A stretch of DNA of 22,759 nucleotides from Sphacelaria rigidula (GCA_964200075.2 CAXNAA020000312.1:1-22759), one strand, 5' to 3'; shown: positions 1 to 8,819, counted from the first letter of the stretch. The notes: generated by a model not told the origin, from the letters alone. Numbers and translations are program-made.

Positions 1-799
1 ACAGGTCTAGTTTCAGTATCATCAGACGCCTGGTGTACTGTGTTGGGGCGCCTAATCTCCAAAAATACCGCCTCCATAATATTGAAAAGGAGTAAAACTG
101 TGAGTAAACATGGCAGCAGTGGGCTGTAGATTATGTGCAGTAGAAAGCGATGACACGGTGACTGTTTTATGCTGTTGCGTTCATCTGCTAAATAAAAAAG
201 AGTCTGTATATACGGTACGGCGGCAGCAGCAGCAGCAGCACAAGTAGTAAGATGGTGAGAACGATTGAGATGACGTGAAATGCGTGCAAGATCAAAACAT
301 GCTCGAGGCTCACCCACACGGCTCCGCACCAAGACTGCGAAACATGACAAAAGAGTATGAATCCTGTTGGTATATATTACAGCCAACAGCAGTTGTAGCT
401 GTCAGCATGCATCACTTGCATAGCATGAAAGTATGTACGCGAACAGCTCAGCGAAGATATACATACATGCACTTGGCTTATGGGTCATATCCCGTCAAGG
501 GTTCTGTGGCACTATTTTTTCTTCACACATGCTCAGTATTCACATGCTCATGTAGAAAAAACGTTTTTTCTTGAAAAAATAATACCTATATCTGTATCCC
601 AAATATACCATACGTGCTTCTGAGGCGACCTGTAGGGGGGTCTGAGCAAAAAAGCGCAGCTGTTGCCCACATCACTTCGCCGACGTGAATCGCCCACGAC
701 TCCCGTAGCCGTGTCATATGTTTTGCCGTGTTGACCCCTGTTCGTGTTCTTATAATTTGTCGACCCCTCTGCACTCTCGTGCCTGGCGACACTGACCAG
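1..799. other. No recognised gene; left flank of the RPAIN-like exons
   Basis: No open frame here resembles a known protein, and I see no N-terminal exon of the RPAIN-like gene that begins downstream. The only distinct structure is a short GCA microsatellite at 223-240. The stretch just before 800 is moderately pyrimidine-rich and ends in GACCAG, so it can serve as an intron 3' end. This stretch may be intron, upstream intergenic DNA, or both. Confidence 0.5.
223..240. repeat. (GCA)6 microsatellite
   Basis: Six uninterrupted GCA units lie in non-coding DNA. A polymorphic simple repeat is the most economical reading. Confidence 0.9.
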
Positions 800-895
800 G
801 TGCTACGCGAGTATGAGCGAAACCGACGCTTAGAACAAGATGTCGTTGAGTTTGCTGTTGCGTCCAACAACGTCGATGGTGATGGGCCTGACCAG
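800..895 (+). CDS. Exon of RPA-interacting protein-like gene (middle, acidic helix region)
   Basis: This is a 32-codon open block between an AG acceptor (GACCAG before 800) and a consensus donor (CAG|GTGAGA at 896). It encodes an acidic, probably helical segment with REYERNRRLEQDVVEFAV. In RPAIN family proteins a similar E/R-rich helix precedes the C-terminal zinc finger, where a YE..L..EE..L pattern is usual. The block is phase 0 at both ends and joins in frame to the exon at 1243, which carries the diagnostic motif. Any earlier exons are either left of the window or not recognisable. The exon assignment rests on splice signals and on the quality of the downstream exon; the helix alone would not identify the family. 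Confidence 0.5.
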
Positions 896-1242
896 GTGAG
901 AAGATCACCGTATCCCCCTTGCCACTTCTTCCTCCTTTAAATTTGGAAGACGACGGAATGCGGTTTGCTGGGGCATAGTCATACTACAGGGGTTACACTT
1001 GCGGGACAAAATTAGAGTACCGACTTTGACGACAAACTGCAGATCGCGACTCCTCGAAGTCGCTTTTTTTGTGTCGTAAAAAGTGCCCCCCCACCCTGGG
1101 CGTCAACCAACGATAAAGCGCCAACCCGCTCTGGCTCTGCGGGGAGGACACTGCCGAGACTCTCTGCCTGTCCGCTTTGAGCGCGCAATGAATATCGTAC
1201 GCCTGTCCGTCGCCTCACCCCGGCGCTTGTCACCGGGAACAG

Positions 1243-1409
1243 AACGATGGAGTTCTGTGTCCCGTGTGCAAGCGCGACTATCTACTGGAACCTGGACCTC
1301 CTTCGGCGGCTATCGTGTGCGCTTGCGGCTTCCGCCTCGACACTCGAGGGGATCGCCTTGGCCTTGAGTATGTGAAGCAGCAGCTGGCCGAAACGTACGC
1401 GGAGCACAG
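1243..1409 (+). CDS. RPAIN: RPA-interacting protein-like exon: C-terminal zinc finger
   Basis: The exon starts after an AG acceptor (GGGAACAG) and ends at a strong donor (CACAG|GTGAGA). It is read in phase 0 at its start and leaves two bases at its end. It encodes VLCPVCKRDYL, then IVCACGFRLDTRGDRLGLEY and a helix ending ETYAEH. The CPVC...CxCG pair followed by RLDT.GD and an L.LE helix is the signature I know from the RPA-interacting protein C-terminal zinc finger, where the CxxC and CxCG cysteines bind zinc. In animals the protein escorts replication protein A into the nucleus. The family normally ends with EH..C and a last C..C pair, so one or two more exons are expected. A non-conserved CxxC protein is a less likely alternative, because the spacing and the following helix both fit. 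Confidence 0.72.
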
Positions 1410-1458
1410 GTGAGAAATGCGTGGGAATAATAGTTGCCGCGTTGTTGCACAGTGTCAG

Positions 1459-1497
1459 TGTGCTCTGCCAAATCATCACACCTCTGTTAATTTCCAG
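1459..1497 (+). CDS. Possible short RPAIN-like exon (tentative)
   Basis: A 39-base block lies between GTGTCAG and a donor CCAG|GTGAAC, and it preserves the reading phase left by the exon at 1243-1409. The junction would read EH-S-VLC then four residues and TP, which resembles the EH..C...TP stretch after the zinc finger in animal RPAIN proteins. The preceding intron would be only 49 bases with a poor pyrimidine tract, so this is weak. The exon would end with two bases left over, which does not join in phase to the candidate last exon at 1839. Confidence 0.28.
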
Positions 1498-1685
1498 GTG
1501 AACACCTGAGCGTTGTGGTTTTTGTGTCCTCGTATCCAATCTGCAGCACAGTGGAGTAAAGTATTGGGCTAGTGCAGCCCTCGTAGGTCTTGCTTGTGTT
1601 TCAGGCGGATCTGTCGCGTTGTGCCCTAGTTGTGCTCCTCCGAGTACTCGCGGTCGGAAAGTGTCTTGCTTGCAAGTAGGGCGCC

Positions 1686-1758
1686 GCGCCCGTTGGTCTA
1701 ATTAGTCCAAGTGAAATTTGAGGTCGGAAGGAAGCGGGTTCGAATGCCGGCAGATCCA
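1686..1758 (+). repeat. tRNA-like (SINE-type) relic with A and B boxes
   Basis: TTGGTCTAATTAG (1693-1705) resembles a tRNA A box, and GGGTTCGAATGCC (1736-1748) is a near-perfect B box about 40 bases downstream, the normal tRNA spacing. The presumed acceptor strands on either side do not pair, so this is not a working tRNA gene. A tRNA-derived SINE head or tRNA pseudogene fits best. Confidence 0.5.
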
Positions 1759-1838
1759 GCTGGGCTATATTCCCTCAGAAATATCTGAGCTCAGTCGTTG
1801 AAGACACCAGGGCGTGAGTAGTAAAAACGTTTTTTCAG

Positions 1839-1931
1839 ACGATAGTCGACGTGGTGCGGGAGTGCCGGGGAGTGCCGGTCCAATCCGCGCTGCCGAAATG
1901 CAAGGCGTGTACCGGGGGAAAGATGGGTTAA
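1839..1931 (+). CDS. Candidate last exon of the RPAIN-like gene (tentative)
   Basis: A very good acceptor (GTTTTTTCAG, ending at 1838) is followed by 30 open codons and TAA at 1929-1931. The end reads VPVQSALPKCKACTGGKMG. RPAIN family proteins end with a second cysteine pair in an S.L..C.AC context a few residues before the stop, which this matches. The problem is phase: the exon is open in phase 0, whereas the exon at 1243-1409 leaves two bases, so a further small exon or a different donor is needed. If correct, the gene stops on TAA. Confidence 0.38.
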   Translation, partial: TIVDVVRECRGVPVQSALPKCKACTGGKMG

Positions 1932-1939
1932 TCTCGTGA

Positions 1940-1995
1940 GACCATTAGACAAGTAGACAATTAGACCATTAGACCATTAGACCATTAGACCATTA
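1940..1995. repeat. Tandem repeat, 7 x 8 bp (GACCATTA)
   Basis: Seven 8-base units run head to tail. Units 1 and 4-7 are GACCATTA exactly; units 2 and 3 are the variants GACAAGTA and GACAATTA. The array begins nine bases after the candidate RPAIN-like stop codon. It is a simple minisatellite with no spacers. Confidence 0.92.
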
Positions 1996-3137
1996 GATGA
2001 CGGACTCGTCCCGAGGAAGGGGAAGGGGTCGAAAGTGTGGCAGAAGAAACGCATAGCGTTCTCGAGGTTGTCTGCCAATCATGTATGAGAGCAGATACTC
2101 GAAACGCAACACTGGACACATCGGGAACATGACATTTGATGCCAAACGTGTTCTGGTTCCTCGGTGTGTTGCTGTTCTTTGCCTGCCGCTGCTGGCCCTT
2201 TCTTTTTCTCACCTTTCCTTCTCAGCGCTGGCTGCAGCGCGGAACCGACGTTCTCCGTGGAGGGTACGGGTGGTTTGGAAATTCTGTGGAGCGCTTGCGA
2301 TGGATGCGGATTCGCGAGAGTGGTCATATGATTCACACTCTGTACACGAGTGTGGAGTAATATCGTCTATGTAATCATATTTCAAATACAATCATGTTTT
2401 ATATAGAGTTATGCCCCAGGAGTGCGGAATACAGCACATGGATCCATTGACTAGTAATTCGAGTGCAGGTGTAGTTGCATGAAGTCGTGCGTTAGAGATG
2501 AAGAACCGGCGCTGTTACGAATCCAGTCATGCTACACGCGTACGAAATACCGTATGCATACGGGGATGCGTCGTGTCATGTTGTGCGACTGTGGTAGGTG
2601 CTGTCTTGTCAGATATCGAGATACGTACGCATTGGGGCTATGCGGTGTCATGAGATGTATGAGACTGCCCACTGGGTGGGAATGTCCTCATTACTTTGCA
2701 CCTATACTGTCTCGTATGGAACGAGACAATTTCCTGCCGTTAAAGAGAGATCCCCCTCTATCGGCTGCGCAAGTGGCGCCCGGTGCAGTTTCCGACACTG
2801 TATTCGAGCTGAAAGATACTTCTACTGGTGCTCTAGTTGGTTTCTTGTCACGGTACGGTTTCTCTCGTAGCCCGCCCGGTCAAGTGCCGATATTACGATT
2901 GTTGAGGTTGCACTTGTCGAACTTCCAAAGGTCACAAAAAACCTTGGTGGGAATGACTAGTTGTCGAAGATGGCCGGAGGCGCTCCCAACAAACGAACAT
3001 GCGAAATTGTGCTGTGATCCATTATTTATGGGTTGTTTGGCATGGCCCTCAAATAAGCGATAATCGAACGGTGTAGACTCGACCCTTCGGCCATGAAAAG
3101 TTTGAAGTCTTGACTGCAGAAGCCATGCCACGATAGT
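1996..3137. other. No recognised gene
   Basis: Several short open frames occur here, the longest being 194 codons at 2479-3063 on the plus strand. None has a recognisable motif, domain or sensible composition. I see no clear element termini and treat the stretch as intergenic or old repeat DNA. Confidence 0.5.
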
Positions 3138-3266
3138 TCCCCCCCACAAGAAGAATGAGTGCTCCGTCTCGAAAGGGATGCGTGGTCAATGGTCAAATGA
3201 CTAAGGCAAGCAACAAATGAGTACGCCCCCCCACAAGAAGAATGTTTACGCCCCACAAGAAAAATG
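3138..3266 (+). repeat. Three direct copies of C-tract + ACAAGAAGAATG
   Basis: A C run followed by ACAAGAAGAATG occurs at 3139-3157 and 3226-3244, and with one substitution and a shorter C run at 3251-3266. The copies flank the left arm of the inverted repeat described next, so they look like part of that repeat's architecture. Confidence 0.75.
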
Positions 3267-3542
3267 TTTGGTCTGAGGCGGCAAAATCCACATGATAGCT
3301 AAAATGACAAGAGCCGAGCATATCGAGCAGCTGGGAACTCCCGTGCTTGGGGATCGTTTTCGCCAATGTCGCACATATAACGGGCTTCAGGAGTCTAAAA
3401 CCAGCTATCATGCGTTTATGGCCATTTTCTTCGCGACAGTTTTGAAGCTGGTTTTGGGGGGGGCGGGGGCCGGGGGGTACTCATTTGTTGCTTGCCTTGG
3501 TCGTTTGGCCATCGACCATGCATCTCTTTCGAGACGGAGCAC
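3159..3542. repeat. Foldback structure: 66 bp inverted repeat
   Basis: The arm 3159-3224 (GTGCTCCGTCTCGAAAG...ATGAGTAC) is repeated as its reverse complement at 3477-3542 with a handful of substitutions. Inside the loop a second, shorter inverted pair is exact: CATGATAGCT at 3292 and AGCTATCATG at 3404. No coding sequence was recognised in the loop. A non-autonomous foldback or MITE-like element, or an inverted duplication, are the main options. I cannot identify a target-site duplication. Confidence 0.7.
3456..3477 (+). other. G-rich tract with G-quadruplex potential
   Basis: Runs of 8, 5 and 6 G are separated by only C and CC, next to the right arm of the foldback structure. The long first run can supply two G3 blocks, so four blocks with short loops are available. 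Whether it forms a quadruplex is inference. Confidence 0.5.
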
Positions 3543-4292
3543 CGTCCCTACTCCTGATAGAGATGCTTCCGACATTTCGGCCCTCACAACGTTTTTTTCC
3601 ATACATTACACAAAAACCGCTCACATATCTTATCCCCGTCCTGTTTCGCCGTCTGTGGCCACCATCTATCTCCTAGTAAAACCATCGTTTTTTCGTTACT
3701 GTCTAATGCATCAAATGATTTCATGCCACCTTAGTTCGCGTCCCGTATTTCCCCACCCCTAACACGTTCGATGCTGCGAAAAAGTTGAAACTGCGAAATC
3801 TCTCTTCCTTTTTTCTTTTTTGTGTCTTGGTCTACTGTGTTGTTCTGTTCTATCATTTTTTTTTTTTTTTTCCTCAGCGAGTGTTTCAATTTTGTTTTGT
3901 ATCGGGTACGTCTATCGTGTGACCACGGCTGGATTCCTGGGGGGGTCAGTTGAAGTGTGACAACCAATCAAAATCAATCAAAGGGGTAGTTCTGCGCATC
4001 CTCCTCCTCCTCCATTCAACCACTGGTGGTGTACCCCTTTATTCTTTCTGGCAGGTCCAGGTCCCCCACCCGAAATCGCAGTTTCACTTCTTCGGGCACT
4101 TGTGTTTTGGGTGGAGTGTCGTGCCATCACTCGTAATACAAGGAAATCAATATGAAAATTGACACATCGGCACACATGGTGTCGCGTCTTTTCTTGCACT
4201 GTCTTGTCCTGCATGTCCTGACTCGATCGGCATGTTGACCTGTGCAGTTCCGCTATTTGGCTTTTTCGCACTCTTTTAGTCCGCGTACCATC
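3543..4292. other. No recognised gene; T16 run
   Basis: Pyrimidine-rich DNA with a 16-base T run at 3856-3871 and a short CTCCTCCTCC stretch near 4000. No open frame is convincing. The retroelement homology starts only at about 4293; the bases just before it (TGACCTGTGCAG) look like an intron 3' end but more probably mark the truncation point. Confidence 0.5.
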
Positions 4293-5564
4293 ATGTTGTC
4301 CTACAACCCGGTTAACGCCACTACTGGCCTTTTCCCTAACGAACTCCATCTTGGTAGCTACCCTCGGCTGCCCACCACCGTGTTTGAGCGACACACGTTC
4401 GATGGCCACAAGGATTGGATCAGGGTCAGATATCCTATCACGAGCTAGCGCATTCACGACAACGCAAAGCGTTTACCCTCGTGCGCGAACATGCTATCAA
4501 CGCCTCGCGCTTTGAGAGATCAAACACTGCTGTCTACAACCTCATGCACAAACGCCCCAACTGGAAAGTTGGTGATTGAGTTTGGATCTACAACAGTTTG
4601 TCGACCATCCGCCAAGGCACCAGCAAGGCAGCCAATGAAACAATTCTGAAGACAAAATTGTCCCTTGATTGGACAGGACCATTCAAGATCCTGACAGTCG
4701 GACCTTCGCCATTATCATCGGATGATGAACCCGTTGGTGACAAACTGCTCTATCTCGATCTGCTTCGCGACCTCCAGGGCAAGGACACCAAACCCCGTAT
4801 CTCCGTGCACAGATGGAAACCCTACAGGAATCCGCATGATACTAGCGACATGCCCACGTACTTATCTGCCGGACTCACACAGTATGTTTTCAACAGCTAC
4901 TCGACCAAGTCCCCACCCTATCATGTTACAACCGACGACGTGACGGAACAGCCCCTCCGATTGACCGTGTCCACCATCTCCCGCCACCAGATCACTCGTG
5001 GTCGAGGTGGCAAAATTGCTGTCATGTACAAGACACACTGGCGAGGTCTTCGGCGAGCGTCTCGGGAACGCAAATCCGACCTTCAATTGCACCGCCGTGC
5101 AATCCTCCTGTACTAGACGCAATCCCAACACCAGCATCGTGCTCACAGCAAGAAATATCGCAACATGCATCATGGTGCAGCAGCCCGCGAACTTCACCGC
5201 GATCAAGGGCTACACGCTTTGTGGCCGATGTCTACGAACTTGTACCCACCAAGACTCGTAAGACGAAGTTTTTCGCAAACCAGCAAATACTACCCAAGGG
5301 CAGCTACCTTTGGTTCGAAGGCAGCGACAACCTCCGGTGGTTGGATCAGACCCACTCAGCTAACCTGTTTCTGCCGACCCGTATATCGTGCGCTTCATCG
5401 ATGACCCTGGATCCATCCAGCTCAAGCTTCGGCCAGCACAATACACCACCAGCCCATCTGCCCCACGCGGATCCTGGTGCCTTCAGCGACTCAAGTCAAA
5501 AGGACTTCGCCGCGGTATCCAGCGCAACATCGATCACACCCACGACGTCCACGCACCGCTTTGA
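4293..5564 (+). pseudogene. Truncated Ty3/gypsy pol: integrase C-terminus, chromodomain-like part and tail
   Basis: The homology starts inside the integrase core (LFPNELHLGSYPRLP, matching APNGVHIGRYPRLP of the minus-strand element) and runs to a TGA at 5562. In order it shows the RQRKAF helix, VWIYN and WTGPFKILTVGP of the integrase C-terminal domain, GDKLLYLDL, a chromodomain-like stretch (GGKIAVMYKTHW, 5009 onward), and a tail with LWFEGSDNLRWL and YIVRFIDDPGS. It is broken by a frameshift near 4420, a TGA at 4577 where VGD-VW predicts Trp, a TAG at 5114 where Trp is expected after ILLY, and frameshifts near 5210 and 5370. It has no gag, protease or RT and no LTR that I can see, so it is a dead fragment. 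It belongs to a relative of the large element, not to the same copy or subfamily. Confidence 0.82.
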
Positions 5565-5657
5565 ACCACGCCCCTTCACTGCAACCTCCCTTTTTTGCTA
5601 GGGCCTGACTCTACGACATACACAACAGGACTCTTTACATCGGACTGCGATCGAACA

Positions 5658-5727
5658 CTACTAGGAGCCACTAACCACCTACGACTACTCGGCTACTAGG
5701 AGCCACCAACCATCTACGACTATTGAA
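5658..5727 (+). repeat. 35 bp direct duplication, two copies
   Basis: Two adjacent copies start CTACTAGGAGCCAC at 5658 and 5693. They differ at only a few positions, mostly near the 3' end of the unit. Confidence 0.85.
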
Positions 5728-5915
5728 GCTCCAGTACTCCCTTTTTTGGCTGGCGCTCGATCTCGCTGGATCACCGATTTCAGACTCTGATTCCCTTGCT
5801 TCCGACCAACATGCGTTGGTCGCTACTGATCTTACCGTTTTTCTTTGGAATCCCCCAGGTAGCTCTGCTCCCCGTTGTACCTCCCGGGTTTTCCCCTTCG
5901 TTTTGCTAGGACGCC

Positions 5916-6015
5916 GAAGCAACTTGTGCTTCTTCGTTGATCGCTAGCACGCAGAAGCAGTTTGTGCTCCCGCGTTTCAAAGCAGTTTTTCTGCTCCTCG
6001 AAGCAGTATATGCTT
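5916..6015 (+). repeat. Array of four related small hairpins
   Basis: Four inverted repeats share an arm AAGCA and a partner TGCT: GAAGCAACTTGTGCTTC (5916), GAAGCAGTTTGTGCT (5954), AAAGCAGTTTTTCTGCT (5979) and GAAGCAGTATATGCTTT (6000). Arms are 5-6 bases and loops 4-5. The repeated arm with a variable loop suggests duplication followed by conservation of pairing, or simply a short tandem with palindromic units. Confidence 0.6.
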
Positions 6016-6617
6016 TCCTTATTTTTTGAGTCGAGGGAGTGTGGGTACGGGAGTGTTTCCTTAGGTGTGCCTCATTAGCCGCTCATGACTTCACGGGTGA
6101 AGAAAAACCTTAGTTTTCGCTGCTTTTGAGGATGAATCCTCGCAGCTGTAACAGAGGTTCGTCTGGGTGGGATAGTGTCATGAGGAAGCATATTAGCCTA
6201 TTGTCATGCCGCCTCAGACCCGTTGACAGGTCTAGCTCGACGGAATGGTATCTCAGGATTATTTCCAGACTACAGGTCTGTTCAGAGTTGGTCAGATACG
6301 AGTATGAACTCGTATACAGCAAGGGATGATAGTCGATGGGATCGCCCTCGGTAATCACATCGCTTCATCCCGACAAGGAAACTCTGACATCTTCGGTAAG
6401 ACTGATAGATTGAGCGACAGAGATTGGGCTCTGAGAAGTACTTAGGAGAGTATTAAGCAATCAAGAAGTGATACTATCGTACCTGCGCGTGAAACGGATT
6501 TGATACCTAGGACACAGGACATCACCGTCGTACGCTGTAGAACTGTTCTCTGCCCCTCAGCTGATGCGCGAGGCCTCTTGTCTGGTCCTCCTGCCTTGCT
6601 AGTAAGGCGTGTCTATC

Positions 6618-6821
6618 ATAAACAATGTTTTCGTGAAATTGAGAGTTGAAGATCCAATTGAGAGTGGCATCGTTTTTCGACCGGCGTGACATTCACCTTT
6701 TGAATTGTTACACAACACGTTGGTTTCTAGCATCATAAGAGGCCCGTTGACCCTTAGAGCAGTAGATCTGATGAAATCTTCGTACACAATGGTTGGCAGG
6801 GATGGCTACTCGATTTTAGAG
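6618..6821 (+). repeat. Copy A of a dispersed repeat: uninserted version of the LTR-element target
   Basis: This 204-base stretch is the reverse complement of 8690-8819 (130 bases) joined to 21477-21550 (74 bases), with no gaps and about 17 differences in total. The two parts of the other copy are separated by the large LTR retrotransposon. Copy A therefore shows the site before insertion, with TTCAC (6692-6696) present once. The open frame it shares with copy B is probably not coding, because most differences fall in first and second codon positions. Confidence 0.93.
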
Positions 6822-7099
6822 TTGATGAAGTTCTTGAAAAAATTGTTTGGGGCAAGTGAGCAGTGGACCCAGCTCGTCCAGAACGTGTTTTTATCGAAAT
6901 CGGAGCCTGCCGCGACGATTCGAAGCCTGCCAATGCACACTTTGCCTAGGGGACACTATGCACCCTCCTCGCTCGAGGGTCTCGTGCGCCTTGGGTCGGG
7001 TTTGGTGTTAGTGATAGCCTATAGCATTCAATGATGTTCCCCATCAAACATTATCTACCAACATTTCTTTAATTTGTTTCTCGATAGACCGCGAGGGTA
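6822..7099. other. No recognised gene
   Basis: A plus-strand open frame continues from copy A to about 7034, but nothing in it resembles a known protein and it is not shared with copy B. No repeat or RNA structure was noticed. Confidence 0.45.
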
Positions 7100-7179
7100 G
7101 GTCAACTGCTGAATCGGTATCAATTTTCACTTGAAAAAGGAATGCGTGATCCAGATGGACTACCCTCACCGCGGCGGTC

Positions 7180-7255
7180 GCCCCGGTGGCTCAGTTCGTA
7201 ACCTTGGAATCTTCTGACGCTTGGGTCGTGGGTTCAAATCTCGGAGCGATCTGGG
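7180..7255 (+). repeat. tRNA-like relic with A and B boxes (SINE-type)
   Basis: TGGCTCAGTTCG (7187-7198) fits the tRNA A box and GGTTCAAATCT (7231-7241) the B box, at tRNA-like spacing. The T arm pairs only partly and the acceptor strands do not pair, so it is not a functional tRNA. It sits in the loop of the 7100-7536 inverted repeat. Confidence 0.5.
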
Positions 7256-7332
7256 ATTTTTTCTCACACCATGCCCAACAGTGGATAGCGACTATGTCGC
7301 GGGTACACAGAATTCGACGTGATGGTCGACGA

Positions 7333-7399
7333 GAGAAAAGGACTGCTGAACCCCTTTCGCGATGAAAAAGGAAAGGCAAGCGCCGCAGAAGGAAGATGG
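7333..7399 (+). repeat. Dispersed 65 bp repeat, left copy
   Basis: AAAGGACTGCTGAACCCC...AAGGCAAGCGCCGCAGAAGGAAGATGG matches the last 65 bases of the window (22695-22759) in the same orientation, with about seven differences. The right copy runs off the window, so the full repeat may be longer. Confidence 0.85.
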
Positions 7400-7536
7400 A
7401 GTACCGAAAACAAATGGGACGACAACACACACACCCGAATCACGGGCTAAGGGTCAACCCTTGGACCGTGAGGGTAGTCCATCCGATTCACGCATACCGT
7501 TGTCAAGTGAAGTTGATGCCGATTCAACCGATGACC

Positions 7537-8689
7537 TTCTCTCGTCGTCTAAGGGTCAAGTTCCGGCTCGAAACTTCCCTTGGTGTCAGATTCGAAATAA
7601 TTAACGGCAATCGTACACCTGCACCAGTCACCTGGCAACAGCATGTCGGTTGTATATGCGACCATTTCATAATATATAGCCCAACAACCGGTCGGAAAAT
7701 ATTCGGAACCAATAAAAATCCAATCTTTGGGGGCCGGAGCGCAAACATTCTTTGTATCAAAGGAAGAAGTGACGATAGTGAGCATCCAAATCTTGGGAAA
7801 GGTACCCGACCGGAAGGGTACCCTCTCATTGTACATCACAATCGGAGTAACTTCGTGATGACATGGCGGTTTCACAATTTCACCTATTGGATGGCTGTCG
7901 ATAGAGTATGGTTGATTTGTTCGAACAATCGGTACTACAGTCACTTTGACGATATCAAAATCTCTAATTCGAACTAGTGCATGTAGAAGATTCGTAATTA
8001 GGTGACATGAGCCTTGCAACTACCGTTGGGAACATAGGCTGGGATGTCACTTTTGATTTTCAAAGCGGCGGCCGATGGACGGAGGCTGGTTAGCCCGGAA
8101 AATTTAAATGTGCACCCCGGTGCGCCATCGACCTTCATGTGCACCCTGGGATAATGGCAAATACACGTGCGGCTAGTCAGCACCGCATGACCACGACCCT
8201 GACCGTGGTGCAACTTGGGTCAAACTATTTCATTCCGAGCCAGCACAACCAACGCCGAGTACAGTAGTAGTACAACAGTAACATGATGTCGCACTCTCTC
8301 TCATCTCTCACTACTCGTCGCACGGTCGAGTCTGCTGGACTTCGCACTGCCAGCTCGAAAACAAAAAAGTGTTCTGTCTTAATTATTTTATTATTTTAAA
8401 GCTCAAAATTCTCTGCTCGCTCATATCCATCCTCCATCCATATAATATGATGCACACCGACAGACTATGACGGGAAAAGAGGTGCTACTTTGTGTACCCA
8501 GAGAAACACAGAAAACCCGAGGTAGAGAGAGTGGCGTGTACCGGAACAGACAACATCATGGCGACTACATTATATTCTACTGTCTGTCAGTTGCACTAAG
8601 TCTATCGGTAACGCCATGATGTCCACCGTGTCATATCTACAGCAAAGTGACTTATGGCCTACAGACAGGACGGTACACATGACAGTGTA
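7537..8689. other. No recognised gene
   Basis: Open frames of up to about 190 codons overlap on both strands (plus 7396-7977, minus 7549-8019). Neither shows a motif or a believable composition, and they contradict each other. Minor features are an A/T-rich patch near 8378-8400 and a short inverted pair CATCATGGCG / CGCCATGATG at about 8555 and 8612. Confidence 0.45.
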
Positions 8690-8819
8690 CTCTATAATCG
8701 AGTAGCCATCCCTGTCAACCATTTTGTACAAATATTTCATCAGGTCTGCTGCTCTAAGGATCAACGGGCCTGTTATTATGCTAGAAACCAACGTGTCGTG
8801 TATCAATTCAAAAGGTGAA
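8690..8819 (-). repeat. Copy B of the dispersed repeat, left half (interrupted by the LTR element)
   Basis: This matches 6692-6821 in reverse complement over 130 bases with about 12 substitutions and no gaps. It ends in GTGAA, the target-site duplication, directly against the 3' LTR. The other half resumes at 21477. Confidence 0.93.
8815..8819. repeat. Target-site duplication GTGAA (left)
   Basis: GTGAA lies directly left of the LTR and again directly right of the other LTR (21472-21476), but only once in the uninserted copy A. Five bases is the usual duplication length for Ty3/gypsy integrases. Confidence 0.92.

Larger units (their letters stand above)
5565..6617. other. No gene; region downstream of the pol fragment
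   Basis: This holds a 35 bp direct duplication (5658-5727) and a cluster of four short hairpins (5916-6015), both listed separately, and otherwise nothing recognisable. It may include untranslated sequence of the degraded element that ends at 5564, but I found no matching LTR pair to prove it. Confidence 0.45.
7100..7536. repeat. Inverted repeat of about 75 bp with 290 bp loop
   Basis: The left arm 7100-7174 (GGTCAACTGCTGAATCGGTATC...GATGGACTACCCTCACC) recurs as its reverse complement at 7463-7536 with scattered substitutions and a few small indels. The left arm is itself bounded by a short inverted pair (ACCGCGAGGGTAG / CTACCCTCACCGCGG). The loop carries a tRNA-like relic and the left copy of a 65 bp dispersed repeat. 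No protein was recognised in it. Confidence 0.7.

Noticed and set aside
586-870. Minus-strand open frame over the first RPAIN-like exon
   Set aside because: It is a shadow of the plus-strand exon block, with no motif of its own.
1940-1995. CRISPR-like array
   Set aside because: The units are 8 bp, directly adjacent and without spacers, in eukaryotic DNA; it is a minisatellite.
2479-3063. 194-codon open frame, plus strand
   Set aside because: No motif, odd composition and no support from neighbours; it overlaps other open frames of equal quality.
7180-7255. Functional tRNA gene
   Set aside because: A and B boxes are present, but the acceptor strands do not pair and the T stem is incomplete.
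7396-8019. Overlapping long open frames on both strands (193 and 156 codons)
   Set aside because: They contradict each other, neither has a recognisable domain, and the first one starts inside repeat DNA.
6705-8806. Similar peptides encoded at 6705-7034 (plus) and 8570-8806 (minus), suggesting a conserved protein
   Set aside because: The similarity comes from the dispersed DNA repeat. Most differences between the copies are at first or second codon positions, so there is no sign of protein-level selection.
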